A DNA stretch of 64,000 nt from Lentzea jiangxiensis (GTDB lineage: Bacteria > Actinomycetota > Actinomycetes > Mycobacteriales > Pseudonocardiaceae). The notes beneath the pieces are model-generated. The model was not told the DNA's origin, searched no databases, and was given only the letters and a program-made list of their open reading frames with translations. The translations under genes and the position numbers were made by a program. The stretch spans positions 430,251 to 494,250 of the forward strand of contig NZ_FNIX01000005.1 in the NCBI RefSeq assembly GCF_900104175.1, read 5' to 3'. This document shows positions 41,372 through 50,166 of the stretch, in pieces (position 1 is the stretch's first letter; the number at the start of each line of letters is the position of its first letter).

Positions 41372-42562
41372 GTGGCAGAAGTCGTTCTGACGGGTCTGGG
41401 CAAGGCCTACGGTGACGGCACCCGTGCCGTCACCGATCTCAACCTGGAGATCCGCGACGGCGAGTTCCTGGTGCTCGTCGGCCCGTCGGGATGTGGCAAG
41501 ACGACGGCGCTGCGGATGATCGCCGGGCTCGAGCAGATCACCGAGGGCACCGTCCACATCGGCGAGCAGCTCGTCAACGACGTGCCGTCGCGTGACCGCG
41601 ACGTGGCCATGGTGTTCCAGTCGTACGCGCTCTACCCGCACCTGAACGTGTACGACAACATCGCGTTCGGCCTGACGCTGCGCAAGCTCCCCAAGTCCGA
41701 GATCGACCACCGCGTCCGCGAGGTCGCCGAGGTCCTCGAGCTGACCGAGCACCTCGACCGCAAGCCGCGCAACCTCTCCGGCGGCCAGCGGCAGCGCGTC
41801 GCGATGGGCAGGGCGATCGTGCGCGCCCCGCAGGCGTTCCTGATGGACGAGCCGCTGTCCAACCTGGACGCCAAGCTGCGCGTGCAGATGCGGGCGCAGA
41901 TCGCGCGGATCCAGCGCGAGATCGGTGTGACGACCGTGTACGTCACGCACGACCAGACCGAGGCCATGACGCTCGGCGACCGCGTGGCCGTGATGCGGCG
42001 CGGGGTGCTGCAGCAGGTCGGACCGCCCCAGGAGCTCTACGACCGCCCGGTCAACCTGTTCGTCGCGGGTTTCATCGGCTCGCCCGGCATGAACCTCGTG
42101 TCCGCGCGGCTCGACGAGAACGACGGCCGGTACTGGGTGTCGCTCGACTCCGACGCCCTGCTGCTGCCGGAGTCCGTTCTCCGGGGCCGCCCGAGGCTCA
42201 GGCAGTACGTCGGCCGCGAGGTCGTGGTCGGCATCCGCCCGGAGGACATGGAGGACACCGCCCTCGCCGACGCCCGCGAAGGCGAGATCCTGCACTCCGT
42301 CGCCGACCTCGTCGAGGCCATGGGCTCCGACGTCCTCGTGCACTTCCCGGTCGACGTCCCGCCCGTCGTCACCGACGACACCCGCGAGCTCGCGAAGGAC
42401 GCGGGTACCGACGACCTGCCCAGGACCGCCAAGGGCACCGTCCTCGTCGGCCGGTTCAGCCCGCGCACCCGCATCTACGAAGGACAACCCGTCGCCGCCT
42501 GGGTGGACACCTCCCGGCTGCACTTCTTCGACCCGGTCACCGGGTCCTCGATCTGGAAGTAG
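41372..42562 (+). CDS. Sugar ABC transporter ATP-binding subunit (UgpC/MsmK-like)
   Basis: 396 aa from GTG 41372 (GGGGAG ahead). Walker A GPSGCGKTT, Q-loop VFQSYALYPHL, signature LSGGQRQR, Walker B AFLMDEPLSN and H-loop THDQ are intact. A C-terminal TOBE/regulatory extension starts near residue 240. This CUT1-type ATPase serves di- and oligosaccharide importers and may be shared. It is the first gene of a four-gene transport operon and lies 132 bases from the divergent regulator. Confidence 0.92.
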   Translation: MAEVVLTGLGKAYGDGTRAVTDLNLEIRDGEFLVLVGPSGCGKTTALRMIAGLEQITEGTVHIGEQLVNDVPSRDRDVAMVFQSYALYPHLNVYDNIAFGLTLRKLPKSEIDHRVREVAEVLELTEHLDRKPRNLSGGQRQRVAMGRAIVRAPQAFLMDEPLSNLDAKLRVQMRAQIARIQREIGVTTVYVTHDQTEAMTLGDRVAVMRRGVLQQVGPPQELYDRPVNLFVAGFIGSPGMNLVSARLDENDGRYWVSLDSDALLLPESVLRGRPRLRQYVGREVVVGIRPEDMEDTALADAREGEILHSVADLVEAMGSDVLVHFPVDVPPVVTDDTRELAKDAGTDDLPRTAKGTVLVGRFSPRTRIYEGQPVAAWVDTSRLHFFDPVTGSSIWK

Positions 42563-42574
42563 AGGAGAGCTTCG

Positions 42575-43849
42575 ATGAGGAAGCACTGGATCGCGCTTCT
42601 CGCGCTCACCGCCGCCGCGTGCTCCGGGGGTGCGGCGGGCACCGGCGCGGACCTGAAGGGGCAGGCGGTCGAGGTCGTCGGCCCCTGGACCGGGGACGAG
42701 CAGAAGAACTTCGAGCAGGTGCTGCGGGCGTTCAGCGCGAAGACGGGCGCGGAGGTGCGGTACACGCCCGCCGGTGACGAGCTCCCGACAGTGCTGCAGA
42801 CGAGGATCTCGGGCGGCACACCACCGAACGTCGCGCTGATCGCCCAGCCCGGCCTCGTCGCCCAGTTCGCGAGGGCCGGCGCCCTCAAACCCGTGAACGC
42901 CGACGTCGAGAAGGCCGTCACGGACCACAACGCGGCGGTGTGGAAGCAGCTCGGCAGCGTCGACGGCAAGCTCTACGGCTTCACCTTCAAGACGGCCAAC
43001 AAGTCCGCCTTCTGGTACAGCGAGAAGGCCTTCCAGCAGGTCGGTGCCACCCCGCCGGCCACGTGGGACGACCTGGTCGAGACCGGCAGGGCGATCTCCG
43101 AGACCGGCCTCGCCGCGGTGTCGGTGGGCGGCGCGGACGGCTGGACGCTCACCGACTGGTTCGAGAACGTCTACCTGCGCACCGCGGGCCCGGAGAACTA
43201 CGACAAGCTCGCCAGGCACGAGATCCCGTGGACCGACCCCTCGGTGCGCAAGGCGTTGGAGGAACTGGCGAAGCTCTGGGGCGACCCGACGCTGATCGCG
43301 AGCGGCGCGCTGCAGACCGAGTTCCCGAAGTCCGTGATCAACGTCTTCGGCGAGCCACCCGCGGCCGCGATGGTCTTCGAGGCGGACTTCGTCGCGAGCA
43401 TCATCACCACCAACACCGGGGCGAAGGTCGGCCAGGACGCTAAGTTCTTCCCGTTCCCCTCGGTCGCGGGCAGCAAGGACGCCGTCGTCGCCGGTGGTGA
43501 CATGGCCGTGCAGTTCAAGGACGACAGGGCGACCACCGAGCTGATGGAGTTCCTCGCCTCGCCGGAGTCGGGCGAGGTGTGGGCAGGGCTCGGCGGGTTC
43601 CTCTCGCCCAACAGGGACATCCCGGAGAGCGCCTACCCCGACGAGGTCACCCAGGACCTCGCGAAGCGCGTCGTCGACGCGGGCGACAACGTCCGGTTCG
43701 ACATGTCCGACCTCGCGCCGGCCGCGTTCGGCGGCACGAAGGGCGCGGGGGAGTGGAAGGACCTGCAGGACTTCCTGGCCGACCCGAAGGACGTCGACGG
43801 GACCATGCGGCGCCTCGAAGCCAACGCGGCCAAGGCCTACGGCGAATGA
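42575..43849 (+). CDS. Sugar ABC transporter extracellular solute-binding lipoprotein
   Basis: 424 aa from ATG 42575 with AGGAGAG upstream. A lipoprotein signal (LLALTAAAC, lipobox Cys near residue 16) anchors it in the membrane. The body is the family 1 solute-binding fold (SGGTPPNVALIAQPG, then YGFTFKTANKSAFWYS, then VEFLASPESGEVW-like region). CUT1 binding proteins of this size take disaccharides or oligosaccharides. It overlaps the next gene by ATGA. Confidence 0.9.
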   Translation: MRKHWIALLALTAAACSGGAAGTGADLKGQAVEVVGPWTGDEQKNFEQVLRAFSAKTGAEVRYTPAGDELPTVLQTRISGGTPPNVALIAQPGLVAQFARAGALKPVNADVEKAVTDHNAAVWKQLGSVDGKLYGFTFKTANKSAFWYSEKAFQQVGATPPATWDDLVETGRAISETGLAAVSVGGADGWTLTDWFENVYLRTAGPENYDKLARHEIPWTDPSVRKALEELAKLWGDPTLIASGALQTEFPKSVINVFGEPPAAAMVFEADFVASIITTNTGAKVGQDAKFFPFPSVAGSKDAVVAGGDMAVQFKDDRATTELMEFLASPESGEVWAGLGGFLSPNRDIPESAYPDEVTQDLAKRVVDAGDNVRFDMSDLAPAAFGGTKGAGEWKDLQDFLADPKDVDGTMRRLEANAAKAYGE

Positions 43850-45141
43850 GGCTTCGCGTGAACGTGGACGCCGCGCCGGGGCGCTCGCCCCGGCAGGCCA
43901 TCCCGTTCCTGCTCCCCGCGCTGGTGGTGCTCGCGGCGCTCGTGCTGTACCCGCTGGTGTTCTCGTTGGTCCGCAGCTTCTTCGACGCCTCGGGCGACGA
44001 GTTCGTCGGCCTGCGCAACTACGTCGACACGTTCACCGACCCGCGGACGCTGACCGCGTTCCGCAACAACGTGCTCTGGGTGGTCGTCGCCCCCGCGGCG
44101 GTCACCGGCATCGGCCTGGTCCTCGCCGTGCTCACCGAACGCATCCGGTGGGCCACCGCGTTCCGGCTCGTGCTGTTCATGCCGATGGCGATCTCGCTGT
44201 TCGCCTCCGGCATCATCTTCCGCCTCGTCTACGAGGAGGCGCCGAACCAGGGCGTCGTCAACGCGGTGCTGGTCGGCGTGCACGACGTCTTCAGCCCGGC
44301 CTCCCGGTACCCCGGCGCCCGGCCGCGCGTCGGTTACGCCGCGACGGAAGCGGGTTTCACCGCCGTCCGCCCGTCGAAGGCGGGCGACACGGTCTCGTTG
44401 CCGCTCATCGGGTTCTCGCCGCAGGACGTGCCCCCGCAGGCCGTCCCGGCGTCGCAGCCCACGGCCGGCGCCGGCGAGTTGCGCGGCGTCGTGTGGCTCG
44501 ACGTGTCGGTCGGCGGCAACGCCGGCAAGGTCGACCCGGTCGAGCGCGGCCTGCCGGGCATCGCCGTGGAGGCCGTGCGGGACGGGCAGGTCGTGGCCCG
44601 CACCACCACCGGCGACGACGGCAGGTTCACCTTCCCCGACCCGGGTTCCGCCGACGTCACCGTCCGGCTGCCACCGGAGAACTTCGCGCTGCCGTTCCGC
44701 GGCCTGACCTGGCTGGGGCCGTCGTTCATCACCCCGGTGATCATCTCGTCGTGGATCTGGATCATGACGGGCTTCGCGATCACGTTCATCGCGGCAGGCC
44801 TCTCGGCGATCCCGCGCGACGCGCTGGAGGCCGCCAGGGTCGACGGCGCGACGGAGTGGCAGGTGTTCCGCCGCGTCACCGTCCCGCTGCTCTCGCCGGT
44901 GCTGCTGGTGGTGTTCGTGACGCTGGTGATCAACGTGCTGAAGATCTTCGAGCTGGTGTTCGTCATCGCGCCGGGTTCGGTGCAGTCCGAGGCGAACGTG
45001 CTGGCGCTGCAGATGTGGCAGGTGTCGTTCGGCACGGGTGGCGACCAGGGGGCGGGCAGCGCGCTCGCGGTGGTCCTGCTCCTGCTCGTGGCCCCGGCCG
45101 TGCTGTTCAACATCCGCCGATTCCGACGGGAGCGGTCGTGA
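43846..45141 (+). CDS. Sugar ABC transporter permease 1 with an inserted extracellular beta domain
   Basis: 431 aa from ATG 43846, overlapping the previous stop. CUT1 permease helices are at ~20-45, 75-95, 105-127 and ~295-320 onward, and the EAA loop reads SAIPRDALEAARVDGATEW. Unlike ordinary ~300-aa permeases, residues ~150-290 are an inserted outward-facing region. The part at ~211-280 (GVVWLDVSVGGN, then GLPGIAVEAV and DDGRFTFPDPGSADV) resembles SdrD-B/CNA-B repeat folds. The insertion may contact the binding protein or the wall. Confidence 0.85.
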   Translation: MRLRVNVDAAPGRSPRQAIPFLLPALVVLAALVLYPLVFSLVRSFFDASGDEFVGLRNYVDTFTDPRTLTAFRNNVLWVVVAPAAVTGIGLVLAVLTERIRWATAFRLVLFMPMAISLFASGIIFRLVYEEAPNQGVVNAVLVGVHDVFSPASRYPGARPRVGYAATEAGFTAVRPSKAGDTVSLPLIGFSPQDVPPQAVPASQPTAGAGELRGVVWLDVSVGGNAGKVDPVERGLPGIAVEAVRDGQVVARTTTGDDGRFTFPDPGSADVTVRLPPENFALPFRGLTWLGPSFITPVIISSWIWIMTGFAITFIAAGLSAIPRDALEAARVDGATEWQVFRRVTVPLLSPVLLVVFVTLVINVLKIFELVFVIAPGSVQSEANVLALQMWQVSFGTGGDQGAGSALAVVLLLLVAPAVLFNIRRFRRERS

Positions 45142-46043
45142 CCCCGGTGGCCGACGAGATCCGCATCGACGTGCCGGTGTCCGGCGCGCCCGGACGCGGT
45201 GTGCTGACGAGGCTGGGCTCGAAGCTGGGCAACGGTTTCGTGCAGCTCCTGCTGACGCTCATCGCGCTGTTCTGGCTGGTGCCGGTGTTCGGCCTGCTGG
45301 TCGCGTCGTTGCGCGACGAGTCGGCCAACACCGGGAGCGGCTGGTGGACCGTGTTCACCAAGCCCGCCGAGCTGACGCTGTCGAACTACGCCGAGCTCGT
45401 GGCGAACAAGGCGGTGTGGCAGTCGTTCCTGAACACCTTCTACATCGCCGTCCCCGCCACGGTCCTGGTCGTCGTGATGGCGTCGCTGGCGTCGTACGCG
45501 CTGGCGTGGATCGAGTTCCCCGGCCGCGAGACCCTGACGGTGGTCGTGGTCGGCCTGCTGGTCATGCCGATCCAGGTCGCCCTGATCCCGGTGGCGAAGC
45601 TGTTCGGCGCGTTGGGCCTGTTCGGCACGATCACCGGCGTGGTGCTGTTCCACGTCGCGTTCGGCCTGCCGTTCGCCATCTTCCTGCTGCGCAACTTCTT
45701 CACCGGCATCCCGCGCGACCTGATCGAGGCCGCGCGGATGGACGGCGCCACGGAGTGGGTGATCTTCAAGCGCGTCGTGCTGCCGGTGGCCAAGCCGGCG
45801 ATCGCCTCCCTGACGATCTTCCAGTTCCTGTGGGTGTGGAACGACATGCTGGTGGCCTTGGTGTTCGCGGACCAGGACTCGGCGCCGATCACGGTGGCCC
45901 TGCGGGCTCAGCTGAGGCAGTTCGGGACGAACATCGACCTGCTGGCCACCGGGGCTTTCCTGTCGATGGTCGTGCCGTTGGGGGTGTTCCTGTTGTTCCA
46001 GAAGTACTTCGTGCAGGGGGTGCTGGCGGGGTCCACGAAGTGA
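45138..46043 (+). CDS. Sugar ABC transporter permease 2
   Basis: 301 aa from GTG 45138, overlapping permease 1 by GTGA. It has six predicted TM helices (first at ~33-52) and an EAA loop TGIPRDLIEAARMDGATEWVI typical of CUT1 (MalG-type) permeases. Normal length, unlike permease 1. It closes the four-gene operon. The substrate is not decided by sequence; alpha-glucosides are possible given the GH13 and LacI genes nearby. Confidence 0.9.
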   Translation: MTPVADEIRIDVPVSGAPGRGVLTRLGSKLGNGFVQLLLTLIALFWLVPVFGLLVASLRDESANTGSGWWTVFTKPAELTLSNYAELVANKAVWQSFLNTFYIAVPATVLVVVMASLASYALAWIEFPGRETLTVVVVGLLVMPIQVALIPVAKLFGALGLFGTITGVVLFHVAFGLPFAIFLLRNFFTGIPRDLIEAARMDGATEWVIFKRVVLPVAKPAIASLTIFQFLWVWNDMLVALVFADQDSAPITVALRAQLRQFGTNIDLLATGAFLSMVVPLGVFLLFQKYFVQGVLAGSTK

Positions 46044-46209
46044 CCGCCGTCAGGTGGTCGGCCGGGCGCGTGCGACGACCTGTGAGCTCGCCGCGCCGCC
46101 CGGCCCGGCAGGCCCGCGGCAGGTCTCGTGTCCTGCGCATGGTCGCGGGCCTGCAAGGGCGCGACTCTCAAGTGGGCCAGGTGGCTGCACGGCGCATCAA
46201 CGCACTTCG
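46044..46209. other. Convergent gap, weak hairpin at its end
   Basis: No gene seen. CGCACT (46201-46206) pairs with AGTGCG (46212-46217), overlapping the stop of the XRE gene, and may help end both convergent transcripts. Confidence 0.35.
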
Positions 46210-48546
46210 TCAGTGCGTCAACGCCGCCACCAGCTTCGCCGCCGTCCGCCGCACTGCGGGAGTGTCGTACCGGTCGCACTCGGCCAGCGCCCGCACCCGC
46301 AGCTCCCGGGCCTGACCCGGCTCCCCGGCGGCGTCGGCCAGCTCGGCCAGCCGAGCCATGATCTCCACCCGGTGGTCCGACAGCCGGGCCTCGGCCAGCG
46401 CCGCCCGCAGTTGCGCGCGGGCCTCGGCGAACCGGCCCGCGTCCATCAGCACCAGGCCGCGGTTGTGCTGCACCCGCGCGGTGCCCGCGGTGTTGGAGTG
46501 ACGGCGGAACAACGACTCGGCCTCGTCGAGCAGGTCCAGTGCGGCCGGCACCTCGCCCGAGGCGGCCACGGTCGTCGCCAGGCGGATGAGCATCATCGAC
46601 AGCAGTTCGTCGTCGCCGCCGGCCTTGCGGTGCTGGTCGACGCTGCGCTGCTGCACCTCGACGGCCTCGGCGAGGTGGCCCGCGGTGTGCAGCACCAAGC
46701 CCAGCAGGGACAGGGCCAGGTTCTCGCCGATCTGGTAGCCGGCTCGCTCGAAGAGCTCGACGGAGCGGCGGCCGAGGCGCACCGCCTCCTCCGCTTCGCC
46801 CACGCGGCGGTGGATCGCCGAGCCGTAGTAGCAGGTCCAGGCCTCGGTGATGGTGTTTTCGGGCGCAAGAGCGGCTTTCTTGTGCACGGCCAGTGCCTCG
46901 TGGGGGCGGCCGCACAGCGCGTAGAGCGCCCACGAAAGGTAGTTGAGCTGTTCGGCGGCGTCTTCGGCGTTGCCGAGCATCTGGGCGGCGTGTGCGCCTG
47001 CGGCGAAGACGTCGCGCCACAGGTCGCCGACGCCGTGCATGTCCGAGTACCAGTGCATCGCCTGTGCCAGCGCGAGAACGCGGTCGTGCTCGCCCGCCTC
47101 GACGGCCCACCGCAGTGCCTCGCGCCAGTTCTCCAGCTCCAGTTCGAGCCAGCGGGAGGCGGACTCCCTGTCGTGCACGGGACCGGACGGCGTGGCTTCC
47201 CGATCGTGGTCGAAGAAGCGGGCGGCGCCGGTGGCGACGTCCAGCAGCCAATGCCGCAACCGCGTGCGCACCTCGGCCACGACGGCCGGGTCCTCGTCGA
47301 GTTCGAGCCGTTCCAGCGCGAACACCTGCAGCAGGTCGTGGCGCGTGTACCGGCCGGGCGTCTCGCTGATGCCCAGCAACGACGCGTCGGCCAGCTCCTC
47401 CAGCGCCTCCTCGGCGTCGTCGGTGAGGACGGACGCCAGGGCCGCGTCGGCGCCGGGGCTCGGCACGAGGGCGAGCCTGCGGAACAACGCGGCGGCGCCG
47501 GGACCGAGCTGGTGGTAGGAGATCTCGAACGCCGCCCGCACCTGCAGGTCGCCCGCCCGCAGCACGGACAGGCGCCTGCCCTCGTCCTCCAGCTGCCCGG
47601 CGAGGTGGCCGATCGTCCACCGCGGCCTGCTGGTGAGCCGGTTGCCCGCGATCAGCAACGCGAGCGGCATGCCCCCGCACAGCTCGGCGACGCGCGCGGC
47701 GGCCTCGGGCTCGGCCGCCACGCGGTCGGCGCCCGTCACGACGCCGAGCAGCTCGACGGAGTGGTGCGGGGGCAGCAGTTCCAGCGCGAGGCGGTGCCGG
47801 GCGTCGAGGCCGGTCAACACGCGGCGGCTGGTCAGCAGGACGAGCGTGCCGGGGCTCGACGCGAGCAACGGCCGCACCTGCGCCTCGTTCGCCGCGTTGT
47901 CCAGCACCAGCAGCACGGTCCGGTCGCGCAGCCGCGAGCGGTACAGCGACAGCTTGTCGTCCGGGTCGGACGGGATCTGGCGCTCCTGCACGCCGAACGA
48001 CCGCAGCAGCCGGTGCGCGGCGCGGTCCGGTGCCAGCGGCTCGGTGTCGGTGCCGCGCAAGTCGAGGAACGCGCAGCCGTCCGCGAACCGCGCGCCCAGC
48101 CGGTGGCCCGCGTCGACGGCGAGCGCGGTCTTGCCGGAGCCGGGAGCGCCGTGGACCACCGCGATCTGCAGCCGTGACGACGACGAGGCGTCGGCCGCGA
48201 ACCCCTCCAGGAGCAGCCTTTCGGAGTCTCGGCCGGTCAGCTCCAGCAGCACCGGCGGCAGTGAGGAGGACGTCGCGGTGGACGGCGCCTCGGGCCGGTT
48301 CTGCGCCGCCACGACCCGGCTCGCGCGGGCGAGCGCCGTGAACTCCGCCGCCTCCTCGTCGCGCAGTCCGAGCCCGTCGAGGAGCAGCTGCACGGTGCGG
48401 AACTGCGGGCTGAGCGTGCGGCCCCGCTCCATGTCGCTGATCGCCCGTGTGCTCAGACCGGTGCGTTCCGCCAGTTCTTCCTGCGTCAGCGGAACTCGCG
48501 ATCGGTAGAAGCGGAGAAAATCCCCGAACGCCGTCGTGCTCGCCAT
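46210..48546 (-). CDS. XRE-family NB-ARC TPR regulator
   Basis: 778 aa from ATG 48546. Residues ~10-65 are an XRE/Cro helix-turn-helix (LTQEELAERTGLSTRAISDMERG). Residues ~100-360 form an NB-ARC ATPase (Walker A HGAPGSGKTA, Walker B TVLLVLDNAAN, and CGGMPLAL as GLPL-like). From ~430 come helical repeats of TPR type (for example AEDAAEQLNYLSWALYALCG). This STAND architecture senses a ligand through the TPR part and then binds DNA. It is the HTH counterpart of the SARP at 32731. Its target is unknown. Confidence 0.88.
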   Translation of the reverse strand: MASTTAFGDFLRFYRSRVPLTQEELAERTGLSTRAISDMERGRTLSPQFRTVQLLLDGLGLRDEEAAEFTALARASRVVAAQNRPEAPSTATSSSLPPVLLELTGRDSERLLLEGFAADASSSSRLQIAVVHGAPGSGKTALAVDAGHRLGARFADGCAFLDLRGTDTEPLAPDRAAHRLLRSFGVQERQIPSDPDDKLSLYRSRLRDRTVLLVLDNAANEAQVRPLLASSPGTLVLLTSRRVLTGLDARHRLALELLPPHHSVELLGVVTGADRVAAEPEAAARVAELCGGMPLALLIAGNRLTSRPRWTIGHLAGQLEDEGRRLSVLRAGDLQVRAAFEISYHQLGPGAAALFRRLALVPSPGADAALASVLTDDAEEALEELADASLLGISETPGRYTRHDLLQVFALERLELDEDPAVVAEVRTRLRHWLLDVATGAARFFDHDREATPSGPVHDRESASRWLELELENWREALRWAVEAGEHDRVLALAQAMHWYSDMHGVGDLWRDVFAAGAHAAQMLGNAEDAAEQLNYLSWALYALCGRPHEALAVHKKAALAPENTITEAWTCYYGSAIHRRVGEAEEAVRLGRRSVELFERAGYQIGENLALSLLGLVLHTAGHLAEAVEVQQRSVDQHRKAGGDDELLSMMLIRLATTVAASGEVPAALDLLDEAESLFRRHSNTAGTARVQHNRGLVLMDAGRFAEARAQLRAALAEARLSDHRVEIMARLAELADAAGEPGQARELRVRALAECDRYDTPAVRRTAAKLVAALTH

Positions 48547-48689
48547 GCGCCTCCTTCCTCTCCAGCGCGCCCATGCTTACCACCAGACGCCCGAGTCTGG
48601 ACGTCGTTGCTGGCAGGAGCGTTTCTTCCGGTGGATCTGCCGGTTGTTCAGCAAGTGGACAACCGTCTCCGCGGACGATTTCGAACAGG

Positions 48690-48900
48690 TGTCCACCGCT
48701 TCTTCACCGGTGCACTGGCCGCACCGGTATCCTGGCTGCACCACTGGGTGTGGTGCGTGCCGGTGCTGCTGTTCCTCGCGCTGCGGGACAACGCCTGGCC
48801 CGCGTTCGCCGCGGTGTTCCTGGTGTTCGTGACGCGGCTGCGCGAGCTCGACACCTACGTGCGGGTCGCGCTCGCGATGCCGGCGATGCTCCCGCTCCAC
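48690..48900 (+). pseudogene. C-terminal fragment of a third GT87 mannosyltransferase-like gene
   Basis: Plus-strand text SWLHHWVWCVPVLLFLALRD and following hydrophobic residues align with the SPISWSHHWLWVIPLVLW and SPISWDHHWVWVAPLLIW segments of the two intact GT87 genes downstream. It is in frame with the first of them but precedes its natural start (GTG 48982), so it looks like the tail of a lost upstream copy rather than part of that protein. Confidence 0.55.
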
Positions 48901-48981
48901 AACGGACCGCAGCGGCACCGGCCGAGTCCTCCGGCCGAACTGCCTGAAAGCGGCCGGAGCGCTCGCCGTACGGTGGTCCGT

Positions 48982-50166
48982 GTGATCGAGCAGCGTGTGC
49001 TGGGGTTCGCGCCGTGGGTGCTGTGCCTGTCCCTGGGCGTCTACGCCTGGACTCTCGGCCACCCCGCGGACTGGGGCATGATCGACCTCAAGGTCTACTG
49101 GAGCCTCGCGCCGAACGTGCTGAGCGACCGGCTCTACACGACCACCATGCCGTTCACGGCCGACTTCCCGCTGCCCTTCACGTATCCGCCGTTCGCGGCG
49201 GCGGTGTTCCTCCCCGTGTCGGCGTTGCCCTGGGTTGCCGCCAAGGTCTTCTGGCAGGTGCTGTCGCTGGTCTGCCTGTGGTGGCTGGTGCGGACGTCGC
49301 TGGGGTTGCTGGCGGCCCGGGCGGAGGAGCCCTGGGACGGCACCTGGCGGCGGCGCGCCCTGCTGTGGACCGCGGTCGCGCTGTGGTTCGAGCCGGTGCG
49401 CAAGACCCTCGACTTCGGACAGGTCAACCTCGTCCTGGTGGCCGGCGTGTTCGCGGCGGTGGTGGCGGTCCGGCAGAGCGTGGCGGGGTTCGGCGTCGGG
49501 CTCGGCGTCGGGATGAAGCTCACGCCGGCGATCTCGGGCCTGTACTTCCTGGCCACGCGGAGGTGGAAGGCCGCGGCGTGGTCGGTGGCGGGCTTCCTGG
49601 TGACCGTCGCGCTCGGCTTCCTGGTCTCCGCCGGTGACTCCCGGCGCTACTGGTTCGAGCTGCTCGGTGCGGCCGACCGGGTCGGGCCGGTGGGCTCCGT
49701 GATCAACCAGTCGTTGCGCGGCGCGCTGTCCCGCACGCTCGGGTACGACGTCGAGATGTCGTGGCCGTGGCTGCTCGCGGTGGCGGTGTCGGCCGTGCTG
49801 ACGTGGCCTGCGCTGCGTGCGGCCGTGCGCGCCGGGGACACGTTGTCCGCGGTGGTCACCGTGCAGCTATTCGGGCTTCTGGTCTCGCCGATCTCCTGGA
49901 GCCACCACTGGTTGTGGGTGATCCCGCTGGTGCTGTGGCTGGTCCACGCGCACCGCGACCGGGTGCTCGCCGCCGTGTGGGTGGTCGCCGTCTGCTCGGA
50001 CATCATCACGTTCCTGATCGACCGGCAGCCGTCCATCTGGGAGATCCCGAGACCTTGGCCGCTCGCGGCGCTCGGCTGGGTTTACCCGGCGCTCGCACTG
50101 ATCACACTGGCGGTGACGCCGAAGCTGTTGCAGACGACCCGGAAAGCAGAACGTGTTGCGACCTGA
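48982..50166 (+). CDS. GT87 (DUF2029) membrane mannosyltransferase-like protein, copy 1
   Basis: 394 aa from GTG 48982; the longer in-frame upstream ORF carries a paralogue fragment and is not used. About ten TM helices. The conserved N-terminal loop DLKVYWSLAPNVL (catalytic Asp of the polyprenol-phosphate-mannose-dependent alpha-1,2-mannosyltransferases) and PLPFTYPPFAA are present. SWSHHWLWVIP lies near residue 310. It is likely to add mannose to a lipid or wall glycan at the outer face of the membrane, as in PIM/LAM-type synthesis. It overlaps copy 2 by 14 bases, so the pair is co-translated. Confidence 0.85.
   Translation: MIEQRVLGFAPWVLCLSLGVYAWTLGHPADWGMIDLKVYWSLAPNVLSDRLYTTTMPFTADFPLPFTYPPFAAAVFLPVSALPWVAAKVFWQVLSLVCLWWLVRTSLGLLAARAEEPWDGTWRRRALLWTAVALWFEPVRKTLDFGQVNLVLVAGVFAAVVAVRQSVAGFGVGLGVGMKLTPAISGLYFLATRRWKAAAWSVAGFLVTVALGFLVSAGDSRRYWFELLGAADRVGPVGSVINQSLRGALSRTLGYDVEMSWPWLLAVAVSAVLTWPALRAAVRAGDTLSAVVTVQLFGLLVSPISWSHHWLWVIPLVLWLVHAHRDRVLAAVWVVAVCSDIITFLIDRQPSIWEIPRPWPLAALGWVYPALALITLAVTPKLLQTTRKAERVAT

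Noticed and set aside
48607..48981. N-terminal extension of GT87 copy 1
   Set aside because: The extension repeats the family's C-terminal motif, so it is a fragment of another copy, and a sound GTG start lies at 48982.
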